Positions 1 to 14,500 of a DNA stretch of 64,000 nucleotides are shown in pieces. A program made the position numbers and the translations under genes. Under the pieces are notes generated by a model. It ran no database searches. It saw nothing but the letters and a program-made list of their open reading frames with translations, and was not told the origin of the DNA. Source of the stretch: Plecoglossus altivelis (Eukaryota; Chordata; Actinopteri; Osmeriformes; Plecoglossidae); the NCBI GenBank assembly GCA_036571765.1, contig BROE01000024.1, forward strand, positions 6,652,048-6,716,047, in the 5' to 3' direction. How positions within the stretch are numbered: the stretch's first letter is position 1; every line of letters begins with the position of its first letter.

Positions 1-617
1 AATATTGTCATCACTTTTTTCCAGAGTCTTGGCAGGGCCATGAAATGTAAATCAATATATTCATTACCATGTGTAGAATACAGAACTCAGCAAGGGTGCG
101 TGGATACTGAAGACAATGGCAACCCTACAAAGGAGTAAAATAAGTATTTGGTTGCAATTTCCTGATCGTCCTGATAGTCCACTAACTCGTAAATAGTACT
201 TATATCCTGGTCCTAGATAAACAGTAGTCGAGAATGCTTGGCATTCTATTCTGATAACTCATTTGCTACTGTTTTCATCACTCAGATTGTCAGCAACATG
301 AAGTCAATAAAAATAATTATGACTGAATGCAGAGGAGGGAATAGAGCTGCTGGTGTTGCATGTGGAAATAAATCTCTCCTCTGCCCCCTACCTCTCTTCT
401 CCTCTTACTCTAAATAATGTCACATCCTCTGCAGCCCAGGCATCCAGTGTGTAAGTGTAACATTCTAGCTTTGTTTGATTTAGTGATAACTCAATTCAGA
501 CAGTTGGTGTAATACCTTAAGTTGGTGTTGGTTTATCTGTTTTGACTGCCGCTTCCTGTAGAGTAATGTGGATGCAATGTTTGACAGGGCCAAGTGACAC
601 TTATTTCTCCAGTAATA

Positions 618-621
<4 letters not shown>

Positions 622-662
<41 letters not shown>
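622..662. repeat. (GA)n microsatellite, about 40 bp
   Basis: An uninterrupted AG dinucleotide run. Confidence 0.98.
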
Positions 663-663
<1 letters not shown>

Positions 664-3600
664 AAAGCTTGCAAAGATGATGCACAATGCAAGGTTTGTC
701 TTGGTTGCACACTAAAATGTTTATTTAAATTATAATTTCTATCATGAAGGTTTTGCACCAACATTTTTTCCTTTTTGCCAAAATTCAAAATGGTACGAAT
801 ATTCCTGTTTCTTTCAGATGTTTTCTATATATAACAGGAACAGCTGTGGACAAATGCAAATTTAGGTCAGATAATCATACTCTCCTCCCATTACCCACAA
901 TCAACCTGTTGTGTGAGTGGCCTCAAATTAAATCACCTTTGTTTAAACTTTTGAATGTATCTACAGGTTCTTTTTTGCATTGCACCAAAAATCACCCAGC
1001 TAATAAATATAGATTTTTGAAAGCATAAAGTGCTTTTCAAGACCTGTGAAAAATGGAGGCCAAATGAGGAATAAGTATGCATGTGCATTCAAATTCTCTG
1101 AATACTATAAACAGAAAGTGATAATTATGTTGGCTATCGCGTTTTCAGTATGCATCCAAATTAGCCATGGAGGAATCCAGAGCAAGATGTCAAAGGCATT
1201 AGTAAGTGTAATCAGCACTATAGTTGCTGTGTCTCGTAATAAATGCATGTTGGAGTAGATTAAAATTGGTTGTTGCTATTACTCACAACTCACATCCTGT
1301 GTACATTAACTCAAGGTGTACTCTAAATGTATGTCCAGTGAAGATGATGGCAAAATATTGCATTTGAAAAATAAAAAGATCTTCATGCTTTGAAGATACA
1401 AAAACATAGAAAATACTCAAAATATTATCTTAGAGGTTAAAGTTAGATCCTATTCTATCCTATTTAGATCCTAAGTCTTGGCCCTAACCGTACCTTTATA
1501 AGCAATACATGATGATACTATGCATTCAGGTAGAATACAGTTCTGTAGAATATATGTCTTTAGGTAATGAAAAGAAAGTTTCCATTAACTTTTATGAAAC
1601 CCAGATATTCTCAGACATATGAATTTAATTAATTTTGTTCTCAGGTTATAAAGTAATTTCATTACATGGGCAAGAGGGAAAGCAGGGGTCCATGTCTGTT
1701 CTCGATCTTAGGTTAAGTACTTGGTTCCATTGAATTCATTCATTATACTGCAAGTATGGGTACATTAAAATATAATTTTCTTAATAATAGCGCAATCAAA
1801 TCATCTCATGTGACTGTAACATAATTGAAAGAATTGCAGTGAGATCAAAGTACCTTTCAGGTTCAGCAGACTTGAGGCAGAATTGTGTATGTATCTTCTT
1901 AGCTCTTTAATCCTGTGAACGGAAAAATGCACTTGCTTGCTTGTGGTTATGTTGAAAAACTCAAAAAGGCTGAATACAATCAGAATCCTTACTGTGCCCA
2001 CCAAAATGCAGGTGTTTTAATAATGAAAACACTAACAAAAATAATTCAGAGTTGAAAAGTATGCCTGCTTCATGGGTTTGAACTAAAGAAAGGAAGCAAA
2101 ATCAGGAACTTAAACTGTGATGTCTGCCTAATGTATATATTCTGGTCTTAGAGCAATCATTGTGAGTGTGCAAATGGACCTCCGTCTGTGAAAAATAATG
2201 TTTGGTTTTCAATGTTTCAATAAGTATATGTGAGGTGAGAGAGTGAGCAATGCAGTGCAGGGGGAATCTACTGCTGTGGACAGCAAGAAGCCTACCAAGA
2301 AATTGCTTCTGTTCCCTTCATCTCTATTATGGTTATTGAATTTGGTTCAAAAGCCGCTGACATCAAAGGAATGCACAGAATTTCAAAAGTCATGAGGTTC
2401 AATGTAAATCATTGTGAACCAAGAAAAGGAATGTCAGAAACGACATTAAAAAGAAAGGAATTTTCTCATATGAAAGGCAGGTGTTCTCCACATCAGAGTC
2501 ACTCCATGGACCAAGCGTTTAAATATTTCAAAACATGACAGCAGTGCAATCCCAGAATTTTTGTGCTCTGAAGTTTTTTTTAAACACCATCCCACTCTTT
2601 TGGGTGGTTAAACTCTTGTCATGTCATGAACACGCTCAGGTCAAGGTTACCCCAGGTAAAATAAATATCACTTAAGCAAGATGGATACTTTGAGGATTAT
2701 GCTAACTGTTCATACAAATCCATTCAGCCCAGTTGGGCCCGATTGCGGAATTATACATTTTGACTCTGGAAAGTGAACACTTCAAGGTGACATGAAACAG
2801 GTGATTAGTTCTAGATCCTTTTAAAACCTATTAGTTCTATACTGTACCTCTTAAAGGTTGTGGTATGGTTTAGTGGGGTGCTGGGCTTTGATCTTCAAAG
2901 CTGACCTCCCCTCTTGCCTGATTGATGGAGAGGGTCACCATTGATGCCTGCATATCTATCAAGTAAAGCCAACCTTGATGAATGACTATGTCCTCTATCT
3001 ACAGTACATCTCCTTATGAAGAATTGTCCTTTTTCACCAAACGTATTCATCCTTCAGCCAAAGATTGATTAACCATGGAGGTGATTCAGTCAGCAATTAT
3101 GACCTCATCACTGATCAGTCTAGCCTGCACCAATGGGACCTGTACTGACAGACTCATACATACTCAGAGGCACACACATACTACTACTGCACAAACACAC
3201 ACATATGTTGATAAACACACTTGTAAAAGACAAACATATAGAAGTACTGTAAGCTATCAGGATCAAGAATTATTATTAGAATATCAGAATATTTTGTTGT
3301 GGAGTCTAGAAATCACAGACTGTGTCAGACAACGAGACAGAGGAAGAGACAGTGGGTGTGTGTTGGTGAATGTGTGTGTGGTTCTGGGTATGTGTGTGTG
3401 ATTCAATCCACTTCTGCCTACGGCTCCATCTGCACAGGTGGGAATGCCTGGGGACTGTTGCGTACTCCTACAGTGTCTGCCCATTCTTACGCCAATCAGA
3501 CTGCCGTCTGTCAATCAAAATAAAATGATCACACAACCTCCACAATTTGGGGCTGGAGGTTCTAACATAGAAAAGGTATTGATGAAGGTATTTAGGATAT

Positions 3601-5332
3601 TAAGCTCAATGTGGGATGAAAATAAATTGCATAAGAAGCATAAGACTAGTTATGGGCATTAGATTGGTTTAATGATCAGGATATAACACCAACATTTTGG
3701 TGGTACATTATTACAGAATATTCCATTTATAACGATTCTCAAGTCTATTTTGTCTCAATCATCATTTGAATCATCCATCAAAATTCAACAGTATGTCAAA
3801 AATGTGTGAAGAGAAAAGACCTCAGACAATACTTTAAGAAACATGTTGGCTGTATTGAACCTTTGAAATGTTCTGTGTAAGTCGATGTAAGTATACAGTA
3901 TATCACATATTTAAAAATGCATAGGCCTACCGTTCTTAGTAAATTAAACACCCGTACATTGCTAACCGTCTTTGCTGTACTTGTTCCAAAGGTATCATTA
4001 CAGACCTAATGCTGGTGTTTAAGGCAGACCATCTCATATTTGAATATATATGATGTCCTCCAACTAGTTTAACTATGTCTTGTCACCCTGTTCCTCAATG
4101 CCAGTGGACACATTTATCTTGAGATTGATTGCCTTTCCAAGATGACCCTTTGGGGTCACCCTGTAATGGACTGGCTTCCTACGCAGTGTCCAGGAGCAAT
4201 TTATTTCTACAGTTCTGAACCACCCACACAAACACTTTGCAGCAACCAACCAGTGTGGCTACAAAAGGACACAGTGGTGTGAGGGGACAAGCCAACATTT
4301 CAACCCAAAATTGAGCATGAACATTTTTGGAAAATTAAATTTAGTAGTGATTGTGTTCAGGTACAAGAGAATTGGCAATTGCAGTGAACTCAAATGTATT
4401 ACAGAACTTCTGGCGTTGCATTTGTTTCCCTAAGCCACTCAAATTATGGAAGTTACAACTAGCAATGTTGGCACAGTATAATTCCAGTCTGCCAACGATA
4501 CCTCCATTTAGTGGTGTTATTTGCAGGCAGACCACACCTGTTCAAAGTGAATCATGGAAATGGGTCTCATCATTGTGTAATTGGATATACTCTGTGATCA
4601 TAACACATGAATGCTTGATTTTCCTCTCTCTCCTTCAAATATAGCTAGTTAAATGAGACATATTTCTGTGGCTATACAAAAACATCTCAAAACGGGGGTT
4701 TCCAGTAGAATTAGGACAATACTTTCCTTCAGTAAATCATATTGTTATTACTAAAGTGTTATTGTTATTATTATCATTATTGTGCTCTGATAACACATGT
4801 CTACATTATGTTTGATTGTTTCCCAAGTGCCTTGTGTCGTGTTGTGTTGTGTATCATGTTGGTCCTCATACTGTCGTTTCAAAGTCGAATTAGGAACATC
4901 TCTGGGAAAATCAACAACAACTATTGTGTATCCCAGCCTATTAGGTACATAACCATTGCTTCAAAAGGGCAGTTTGAAAAGAGAGGGAGCACCAAAGCTT
5001 GAACATGCTGTTGAATAAATACATTAATTAATTGGGAATTAGGTGCTTGAGGCTCAAGTTGGCTCCCTTTCAAGTGCTAGGGGTTCTCATAAATATACAT
5101 TTAAGATGAAGTGTGGCAAGATCAAGAAGTAACCTCTTAACAATGCACTTTCTTATCATAATTTCTATGATAAGCAACACCTAGCATTGCCTACGTCATA
5201 TTAAGAAACAAACATTTTGCTTAATATTAATACATGGAAATTGATGCTTTGTTTATTTCAGTAAAGAAGACTCTTAAGTTATGAGGGCAGACTGTCAAGT
5301 TATAAGTCTTGAGTTACAATGGTAACAGTAAC

Positions 5333-5355
5333 TATAGCTGCAAGCAGCATTATTG
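5333..5355. repeat. Possible fragment of a teleost repeat (CTATAGCTGCAAGCAGCA)
   Basis: The 18-mer CTATAGCTGCAAGCAGCA is reminiscent of the end of a repetitive fish element. Only this short piece is recognisable, so it may be chance. Confidence 0.22.
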
Positions 5356-8039
5356 TCTCTTGCTGTGCAAAAATAACTCAATACTACTGCAATGAGGTAC
5401 TGTGCACTCCAATATACTAAATCAACTCATACATCCAAAAAGTTAAACTCAGTTATAGGTGAAACAAAACATTTGAAAAATACAATATGAAAGAAGCAGT
5501 CTGACAACAACAGTTAGCAATCCTAAGATGTTTTCCAGATTTGCTTGGACATCAAATGATAGGTTGAATTACATTACTGTAATGGATTACATATGTGATG
5601 CTTAACTATATTTATTGAAATGGAAATGTATCCATGTTAAATGTGTACATAGCTTAGGATGTGGATATTTTCCATGAATTGGTTCAGTAAACACATCACT
5701 GCAATGATGGATTTTATAATGATGAGATCAATGTCATAATGTGGGATAGAGGTGTTGTTGAATGTCCATCATGATACATTTAGCATCTTTACCATTTACA
5801 TGCAAAACGTCTCATTTGAAAGTTACAGGAATGATAGGTCACTGACATGGGCAATGTTTTAAATAAATATAGATACACATTTTCCTAAGAATCAGTGGTA
5901 GTAGCAGCATCATTTTAATTTGGTTAAACTAATTTGTTGCAGCAGGAAATTAAAATAGCAAATTTGTGAAAGCAACAAAAGAACTGGTTATAAATAAAAG
6001 ATACACATTCACAATATGCCTGGTGAAAAAAAGAGAAAAAAAATACAAAACTATGAAATACTAAATCCTGTTCATACATGGTTGTTTTTTAAGGAAAGTT
6101 TTCTGGGAACCATTACATTTGCCCTTTACCAGGCTTTTTCCTTGTTAGGATACATTTGTGATACTGTATTTCTGATTCAAATATAATTCTGTCAGCTGTC
6201 TTCATTCATACAGTGATTGCTTTTGTTGTTGTAACAGTATGACTTGTACTCCATCGTATGACCACCTTTCCATTTAATGTCCATGTTCTGCCCACAGTTT
6301 TTCGAATAAAAGCCTTTGTGATTAAATTAATAATAATACAAGACCATTCAGTGGTTACATTATAAAAGATGGATTTAGGGATCTTGCCAGGTCAGCAAGG
6401 CCTCTCAGGACTCCATTGCTAGAATCGCACCACTGTAATAAACACAGTATTTTAATGCATGCAAGTACATATCCGTTTTTTCCCCAAACTCAGTTAGCGA
6501 GTTGTGTTTTTGTCCAATCACCCCCACCCCTCCACATACTGTACCTGCAACCCTCTGGTGGTTTCTCTCAGCTCTTTACAAGAACCGTATCTCTCCTCCT
6601 GTTTGACAGTCTGGTTCTGATCACTTGCAGTGCATTGTAGAACCACACCCCCAGGTGTTTCCTCTGCTCCATCTGCTTTGTGCTGCACACCTACAAGGCA
6701 TCCACCTTTTGTATAGGTGAGAGTCAGGCGCCTCCAACATGTCTGGGCACTGATCGAATAGGTGTCTTTATTTGTTAATGTTGTGTTGGTGTATTGCATG
6801 GCAAGTTTCTTGTCTGTCTTTGATTACATCATTTGATATGTTGTGCACTCACATTATTCTTGCAGCACATGGTCATTAACAGATAAGTCCAAGGGAAAGG
6901 TAACCCCAAATCAGCATATTGAGCATATTGCTCTAGAATTTTCATTTGAAAGAAAAAATCCACAGAGAGCTGTGTATGTGCGTGTTTGTGTGTTTAAACT
7001 AACATTAACCAAAACCACAGCAGACAGTATGTTCTTACCAATGTTTACTTGACCTAGACTCAAGATCAAAGACTATAGACATAATTTGAATATGCAAGAA
7101 AAAAAGATGAACTATTCCAGTCCAACTAGGATGATTTTACAATTCTGCAGTTGTCTCTAATCTTTTCATGAGATTGCATGCCTTAAAATAAAAGCAGGTG
7201 TAATATTTCTGGATAATTGGTTATATAATGTTGTGAATAGGCTAAACAATTTATTTTGTCCCAGTGACAAATTAATTATTCTTCCATGAACAATCATCGA
7301 TCATCAGTATTAAGACTTATTGTATTGAAATATGAATGGCAGTGATTGAGAATTGATTTTGACGCTATGCTCTCAAGGGGAATTGCCTGCCTTCATACAG
7401 TGGCTTTGTATCTCTTCTATCATTAGGTGAGCAACCATGTTATTTTAAATATTGTTTAATATATGGTTTATTTGTGTTCAATGGTGTAATACCAAGTAAT
7501 TCAATTACAAACCTAAGTGTTAATATAGTTATATGATAACAAATATTACAACTTGTGGTATCCCACTCTGACTGACTACAATTCATCTGAATATAATTTA
7601 AGATTAGGTAACTAATATATCAAACACACAGGATTAATTTGATAGCAACCAACCAAACGATATTGTATACCTAAACATATACACCAATATGTTTTGTTCT
7701 GTAGTTCAGGCAACATTTTTTATTAGAGAAACATTAACTACCATCTAAATTATTGACAATGCATATATACAGTTAATGTTGTTTTCGTAACACAAACTTT
7801 AACTACAATGTGCTGTCTTACACTTATCTAATGACATTTACAGAAAGAAAACTGAATACAATTTCATCATACTGCACATTTGCATTGTTTGTTTTGTTTT
7901 TACTTTTGGCATTTCTCCTGTATGGAGTGACATGGTTGTATTGAAACCGTATTGAAGCCCCAGTTCCTATACTACAGGTGGCCCTTCTCAATGGCCCCTT
8001 AGCCAATCCTTATTTTAGTCCACAGATCAAGGGTACTGA

Positions 8040-8079
8040 TGACATCTGTCAGCCATCAGATGCTCTGTGGCAGATGTCA
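8040..8079. repeat. 9-bp inverted repeat (hairpin-capable)
   Basis: TGACATCTG (8,040-8,048) pairs with CAGATGTCA (8,071-8,079). Two more pairs, one of them G-T, extend the stem inward. Confidence 0.8.
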
Positions 8080-9530
8080 CAGCATTTATTGTCATAATGA
8101 TTTATTGGTTTAGGGGGTGACAGGCACAGGGAGGGACATGATCAGAGAGGCATGGCACCAGCAGGGGAAAACTCCATCATGCCAACTCCCAACCAAGTCT
8201 CATTTTCTTCCCTTGGGGCTGTATTTCGCTTCCAGTTATTGTTTGGCCATCTGTTTCATTTCCACCCTCATACTTTTCCACTAAGCAAACATCGTTGTTT
8301 TCTGCCAAGCCAGGTCACCTTCCTTTTGCCCCTCTAATTTGACCCCCACTGTGTACCATCATGCTTTTGGGTTTAATGCAGTTTTTCAGGCAAATTACCT
8401 GTGGCACATGTTCACATTGGGAGTTGGGGATTTGCTGTGCGTACAGTCTGCTACCACTTCTCTGCTCTATGCTGGACAAATCCTAGTCTATCAACCATGG
8501 CTGTTTGATCCACCAAAAAGCATTGTTTTTGCCAGTTTTTTCACATTACCCCACGTCCAAATGAAGCACACATTTGCTGTGCTTGCTGAAGAACATACCC
8601 ACTCTAATTTGACGACTTCAACAACAACAAAAAGAACAGTAATTGAATATGACAGGAGGGATATAGTCAACTAATGTCTCACCTTGGGAATCTTGAGAGG
8701 CTGACCTTGTGATAGCTTGTCTCTGCTGATGCTGCTGGAGATAAAAGCTATGAGCCCTACTAAAACCCCCACCCCCTCATGCCAAGGACACACGCATTAT
8801 CGTTTTTACTGGCCTGCTGGGGTGATACATGGCTCCAATAGCCTGACAGAAGCCAAGCTACAGCTTTAACAAACTACTGTCTGTGAACCAGCACCCATTC
8901 TAGGCACCAAAAGCACAGACAAAGGTGGAGAAGCTCAATTAACTACGATTTGGTACTCTTGTAGTCTCATACATTACATTAAATGGCCCTTGCAGAAATG
9001 AACTCATTTTGTGAATGAATGTATTGATAAATGACAGTGAAGCATAATTGTATGGGCATTACTTATGAAATGTGTGCGCCATTCCTTAATACTTTAAATG
9101 TTGATATGATTTTTTTATGGATAAAGGTGTAACTGTTGAACTCCTAGTTCAAATGCTGACAGGGCAAAATAAGTTATACATTAGCCTTCAATATTGAGAG
9201 AGACATATAGAAAGCAAGCAAGAAAACAGAAATGTATTCTCAACAGGGAAACAAATGATTTGATATCAGTGGGGGACAAAGTACTGACAGGTGTTTATGC
9301 AAATAAGCAGTGGATTGATACATCTTTCCGATGGGGAAAACAACTGTTAGGGAGTTATCTCTGAGAAGGTATGAAGTGTTAAGTGCATTGCAATTGTAGA
9401 TTGCAAAACCCTGCACATAGGCATTTATCTGTACATATGTTAATGGCATGTTGATGTATCTTACATGATTTTACGTATTTTTTGTATGCTTTGAGCACCA
9501 AACAACTATCCCAATCCCCATTTGTTTTGT

Positions 9531-10050
9531 GTGTAAAAAGATAAGATACAATAAAACATTATATATCCCAAAGGATATTCTTGTACCAGAGATAGCTAAG
9601 GTTACAATATTGCTGAAGAATAAAATGAATACACAAAGTAAAAATAAAATACAAAAGGGTCATAAAGTGCACACAACGTAGCACCCCTGTGGGGGCTTCA
9701 CAAAAGAAGTAAGGAAGAATTGCTCAAGGTAGTCAATGAAGAAATAAAGAAATACATTATATTGCACATGATAGTGATAATTATATTGCACTTGACAAGT
9801 GCTTCTACATAAAAATTGTTGCACATAATATAACAATTTGCATGTAAATATCTAATATTTTAGCAGAAGTGGGAGGAGTCCCACACATTGATGGCTACTA
9901 GCAAGAAATATGTCCTGTGGCATTCGGTGGTGGAACTTTATGCTCTCAATCTCTTTCTGAAGTAGGTAGTTGCTAGTTAGTATGAGCAATGGGTTTTCAG
10001 CTAATAGTGCACCATTTAAAATATATTGGTGTCCTTTAAACAAGACAGTG
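9531..10050. mobile_element. Degraded teleost interspersed repeat, retroelement-like
   Basis: The phrase TATATCCCAAAGGATATTCT, followed by A-rich sequence and GCAC-rich TTATATTGCAC repeats (about 9,760-9,830), then GTCCTGTGGCATTCGGTGG and CTCTCAATCTCTTTCTGAAG, resembles a repeat I have seen at many fish loci and take to be the 3' portion of a non-LTR element. It is heavily decayed and lacks an intact ORF. Class and family are uncertain. Confidence 0.35.
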
Positions 10051-11461
10051 TATTGTGAATGATAAATGACTCACTTAAAAACGACTTTTTTGCATCCTTC
10101 CAGTTATTTGTCACTATGGCATCAATTAGCATGGACTTATAACATATTCAAAATCTTTTTCATACACTGTCAAGGGAGAATAACAAAGTGGAGATGGTGC
10201 ACAAGGCTAACATCTTATTAATGAGTCGTTTTCTTTGATCACAAGCTGTCATAATAGTATTTGTTTTCTTCTCGTTTTTTGACATGAGGCATCTGTCATG
10301 AGAATACAGTGCCTCTAAGAATGGTTTATTACAAACAACAATACAAGGAACCATGTGACAGATAGCGCCGGAGATAACATTTAATATGAAGAGGTTACTT
10401 ATCCCCTTTCATCAAACTTACCATTTCAATTAAGGTATTTTTGACTCCTTCGAAAATTCATATTGTTACATTCTTGGTCAATATTTACATATTTGTATAA
10501 AGTGTATGAACTGTTTAGACCCATTTTGGCCTTCTAACTACATTTTACATATGACAGAGAAAAATATCCTGTATCTTTTTTAATGGTTTTGTGACTTGGT
10601 GTTCTGGCTTTCAAGATATGTAATTAAGTGAATCAAAACCAACTATGGTAAAATGGAAGATAACCGATACCACATTAAGACTGTGCATACTAGCCTACCT
10701 TATTTTGTACCAGCTTTGTAAAGTGCAACACTTTCCTAGGCCAACTTATTACAGTGATTCTATTCACTCTCACACACACTTTCACATGTACGTAACTGTG
10801 GTCCACAGAAGGATGCTGTTTTTCATAATCTATACTCGGAGACCGTGGTTTGCAAGCAGCTGCGTCCCAAAAATCAACTGAAAGTTATCCCCAGGGATCG
10901 CCAGTCTAGGGGGTTGTATTACCCTGTATTGCTGCAAATGAACCCTGTTACCAGAGATTACTGTACCAAAATTTGTGTTGTAATTTTGATTATTTATAAC
11001 TATGGCCAACAGAGTTTTATTGACTTAACCAAAAATAATGGCTTGTTGCTGGTTAATACAATGTTACTTGAAAGGCCAATGCATCAGAAGGGCAGACATG
11101 TGTTTCAAAATAGGTTACACTTTAGGAGACTAAGCTACCATATTTGGATTAACTGGATTCAAAAGCTACTTGAAGGACCTTGTAAACATTGAGACTGAGA
11201 AAAGTGGCTGGGCAAAAGGGTAAAGTGGAACACGTAGCTGTCAGGTGAACTATATACTGCCAGTGCCTCTGTGGTTTGACCTGTCATCGATCCAGTGTTG
11301 GGATGTTGACCATGGGCCTCCTGGCTCCTCGCCCTACAGACAGTTTACTGAAGAGGAGGCATGAAAGGGAAGCTTTCAAAAAGTATGTTCAGTCATAGTA
11401 ATGCTTATGGTATGACTCAGACCAAGTTACCTACCTTAGTCCCAATATATGACAAAAGATG

Positions 11462-11500
11462 TACTGTATGTTGAGCACATACAGGACTCAACATACAGTA
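11462..11500. repeat. Perfect 14-bp inverted repeat with 11-nt loop
   Basis: TACTGTATGTTGAG at 11,462-11,475 is exactly complementary to CTCAACATACAGTA at 11,487-11,500. It could extrude as a hairpin; no flanking transposon structure was identified. Confidence 0.95.
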
Positions 11501-14500
11501 GTTTGACTGAAAAAGGATGAAATGGACTGTGTTCTTCATGTCGAATGTCTTTCCCTGGAGAACTCTTTGCTGTCTCACATGTATCAAACCACACAATAGA
11601 AGGGAGCAAAGCAAGAAACCCAACGCTTTGAAATCCACAGATACGGGAAGCTATTTCTGACAACATTAAACACTGCATAATTCCATCACATGCAATAAAA
11701 TAAACATTTTTTTATGGACACAGGGTGTCAGACATGCTATAGTCAAAATTTGATTACTTACCGTACATAACATTGTTTGCATAATCTTTTATTGGTAAGA
11801 CATATAAATGGTAGGCATTTGTTAACAAAGTCAGCCATTACATTTGTAAGACCAGTATTTTACCTATATAGAGATGTACCATCTTCAAAAAGCAGACAAA
11901 TAAACATCACATCATTAGTGATGAAAGAGAAAATACCATCCGGTCAGAGAGACAGCAGGGGAATAGTTCTACTGTACCTCTATGCTGTGAATACATGAAA
12001 TACAGAGAAACATTACAAAGGTTCAGGGGTCATGGAGGTCTTTTCGAGTGGACCTTCTGTAAAAAAAACACACAAAAAACATTTTGTGACAGTTACCAAC
12101 AAACTACTTGGCAGTCACTTCCCTGCATCCCCTTATCCAACAGTACTGAAGCACATTTCAGGTGTATGCACTCTGATAGAGCAGCAAGATACCAGCACAG
12201 ACAGGCAGACAACAGACCTCACAAGGGTGTGTTTCAAAGGCAACCCCCCAACAAGTGTGTGTGTTATATTACAATAATAACACTTCAGCCCTGTGGGGGT
12301 CGAAAGCTCTTTTAGTGTTGAATTTCTGGTTGTCCACCCTGGGCATCTCCTGCTTACTCTGAATGGAGAGGAAGGCCTGGTGAGCACAGCTGGAGTCCCG
12401 CCCATCGTAATGAACCTCTCACAGCCTTTATCAGAATCAAATGTTTAACTAACACCTTCAAAAGCCATGCAAATGTGACATTCAACTTATCCATGGTCCT
12501 TTAGTTTTGGATCTGTGACCTGGGCTGCTGGGTTAACATGAGCACAAGAAAATCAAATCTGTTATTTAAAAACTGGATTGCATATGACTGATTAGACAAC
12601 ATTTGTTTGTTTTGGATATATACTAGTGTTTTTGAGTTTAAAACACAACGTCAATTCATGGCAAGAGCTAGGCTACTTAATTCCCCTGTGATTAACCATG
12701 TCCTTCCTGGAGGCACCAGAATTGAACACCAAAGTCTGGAATGAACCGGGAAGGACTTCAGCATCACAAGAACGTCAAAGCCACATGGCAAGGTATATCT
12801 AAACCACTTGAGAGCAGTTAATATGCAGACAGAGGTCATGCCAATATGCATCTGTTGTTATTTGTGTACCACAGTAAATCTGGCAAGAAGTTTAACAAAA
12901 GCTTGAGGGAAAGGAAGATGATAAGAGTTATTTATCAGTGAAAGAGCAGCGTTCAGGCGAATGGCCAAGGACAGGCTCAGATCCAGTGGTATAAAGCCAC
13001 CAGTGGTTATTTGGTTTCAAAAGATATCAGACAATCAAGCGTGAGGTATTGACACAGCTAACCTCTGCGGGGAGTTGAGGGTACTGGAGAACAAGCAGGA
13101 CGTTTCCCTGGAAGACACACATTAACCCCTACTTACAGAAAGGAGGATGACAAGTGTATTGGAAATCAAATGGTCTTTTTCCTGACAGAGCTAACTGGCT
13201 GTAAGAAAAATATTTCAGGATTCAAAGGTGTACCAGTTTGCTTTTTGAGACCACACAACTGAACTCAGAGAAGACCAGAAATTAAAATAGTTTATTTATA
13301 ATCATTTTATGTTTAATTATTTGTATATATATACACAATAAATTATCCATACTCATAATGTCTTTGAACTGTTTATTGTTTCAACCTGTTTAGTGAAAGA
13401 TGGGTTTTTCTGCTAAACCCAACGAAAGACTTGCACATTTGGCAAAGCGAAACGCTCTTGTGTGGAATAGATCCAAGTGTATCCCCTTGTCATAAAATTT
13501 CTCCTTGGGAGATAAGCCATGTTGACGATAATTACACAGATTAATCTTGTGTTACCAGTCTGTTCGATTATCAGTTTGTCAAAGTCAGCCAGGATGTTCA
13601 CCTCCACCCGCCATCCAGCACTGCCTCAAGTCTTCCTTTTTTTCCATCTTGTTGGCTTGCAGGCTCTTTCAACAGACAACCCAGAAGAATAGGTTGCCAA
13701 TTGGAGAGAGTCCTAGCAACGTACAACAGGACCCGTAGGGGTTGAAGTCACAGACGTGACATTGCTCCATTCTGGCTAAGGTAGGATCTTTCTGCTAATG
13801 CCAAAAGGTACTCTGATAAGATGCAGACATGCAGCAGTTCCTCAAAATATAATTGATTGGTTTTTAGTTGGGTCAGCAGTCAATGGAACCTCTGGGCACA
13901 AGGCCCTCTATTACAGTTTGAGTTGATTTCTTGAGAGTTTGATTGTTTCTTTTTGGCTGAGGCTTTCCTGAAATTGGTAATGGCCTGGACTTTATTGTGG
14001 GTTTCGATTGCTAACATTATCCCAGTTTCACTTAAGGAAATCCTTCAGGATGTATGAGATGGCTGTTGTTTTGATTTTTATTTTCCAAGTGAGGTATGCC
14101 ATATTACTCTGAGATGTATCGTACTCAGAAAGGTATGTAACTCTGATCTAAAAATGTAATAGGCTACCATCCTTTTTGCAACAATACATAAATGAAACAA
14201 CCTTAGAGTATTGACTATTTCCCTTTCTTAGACAGCAGGGAGAGGAATGTGGCAAAAGACAGAGTTGTCTTCATAATAATTTCATTACATTGAAAGAATT
14301 AAACATATACATACAGCAGACTTCAGGTCATGGTTTGATATTGATCTATGAATATGCTCTCCTAGCCTCAGTGGGGAAGTGAATCCCCAATATATACCTA
14401 CTCTATGAACTGTTAAATCCATAATGACAGTTCACTCAGACTAGTTCAATCTCTATGGTGCCCACGGCTTGAAACTGCAATTCCAGAAATCAATATTTTT

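Larger units (their letters stand above)
1..9530. other. Gene-poor upstream region, part 1
   Basis: AT-rich non-coding sequence with one (GA)n array, weak CA/GT patches near 3,160-3,400, a short hairpin near 8,040 and a possible repeat fragment near 5,335. The open frames are short, lack conserved motifs and show no exon-like run with splice sites. I recognise no gene or RNA. Confidence 0.7.

Noticed and set aside
4120..4270. Possible SINE remnant containing CCTGTAATGGACTGGC
   Set aside because: Only about 35 bp recalls the tail of a common fish SINE; the head with A and B boxes could not be found.
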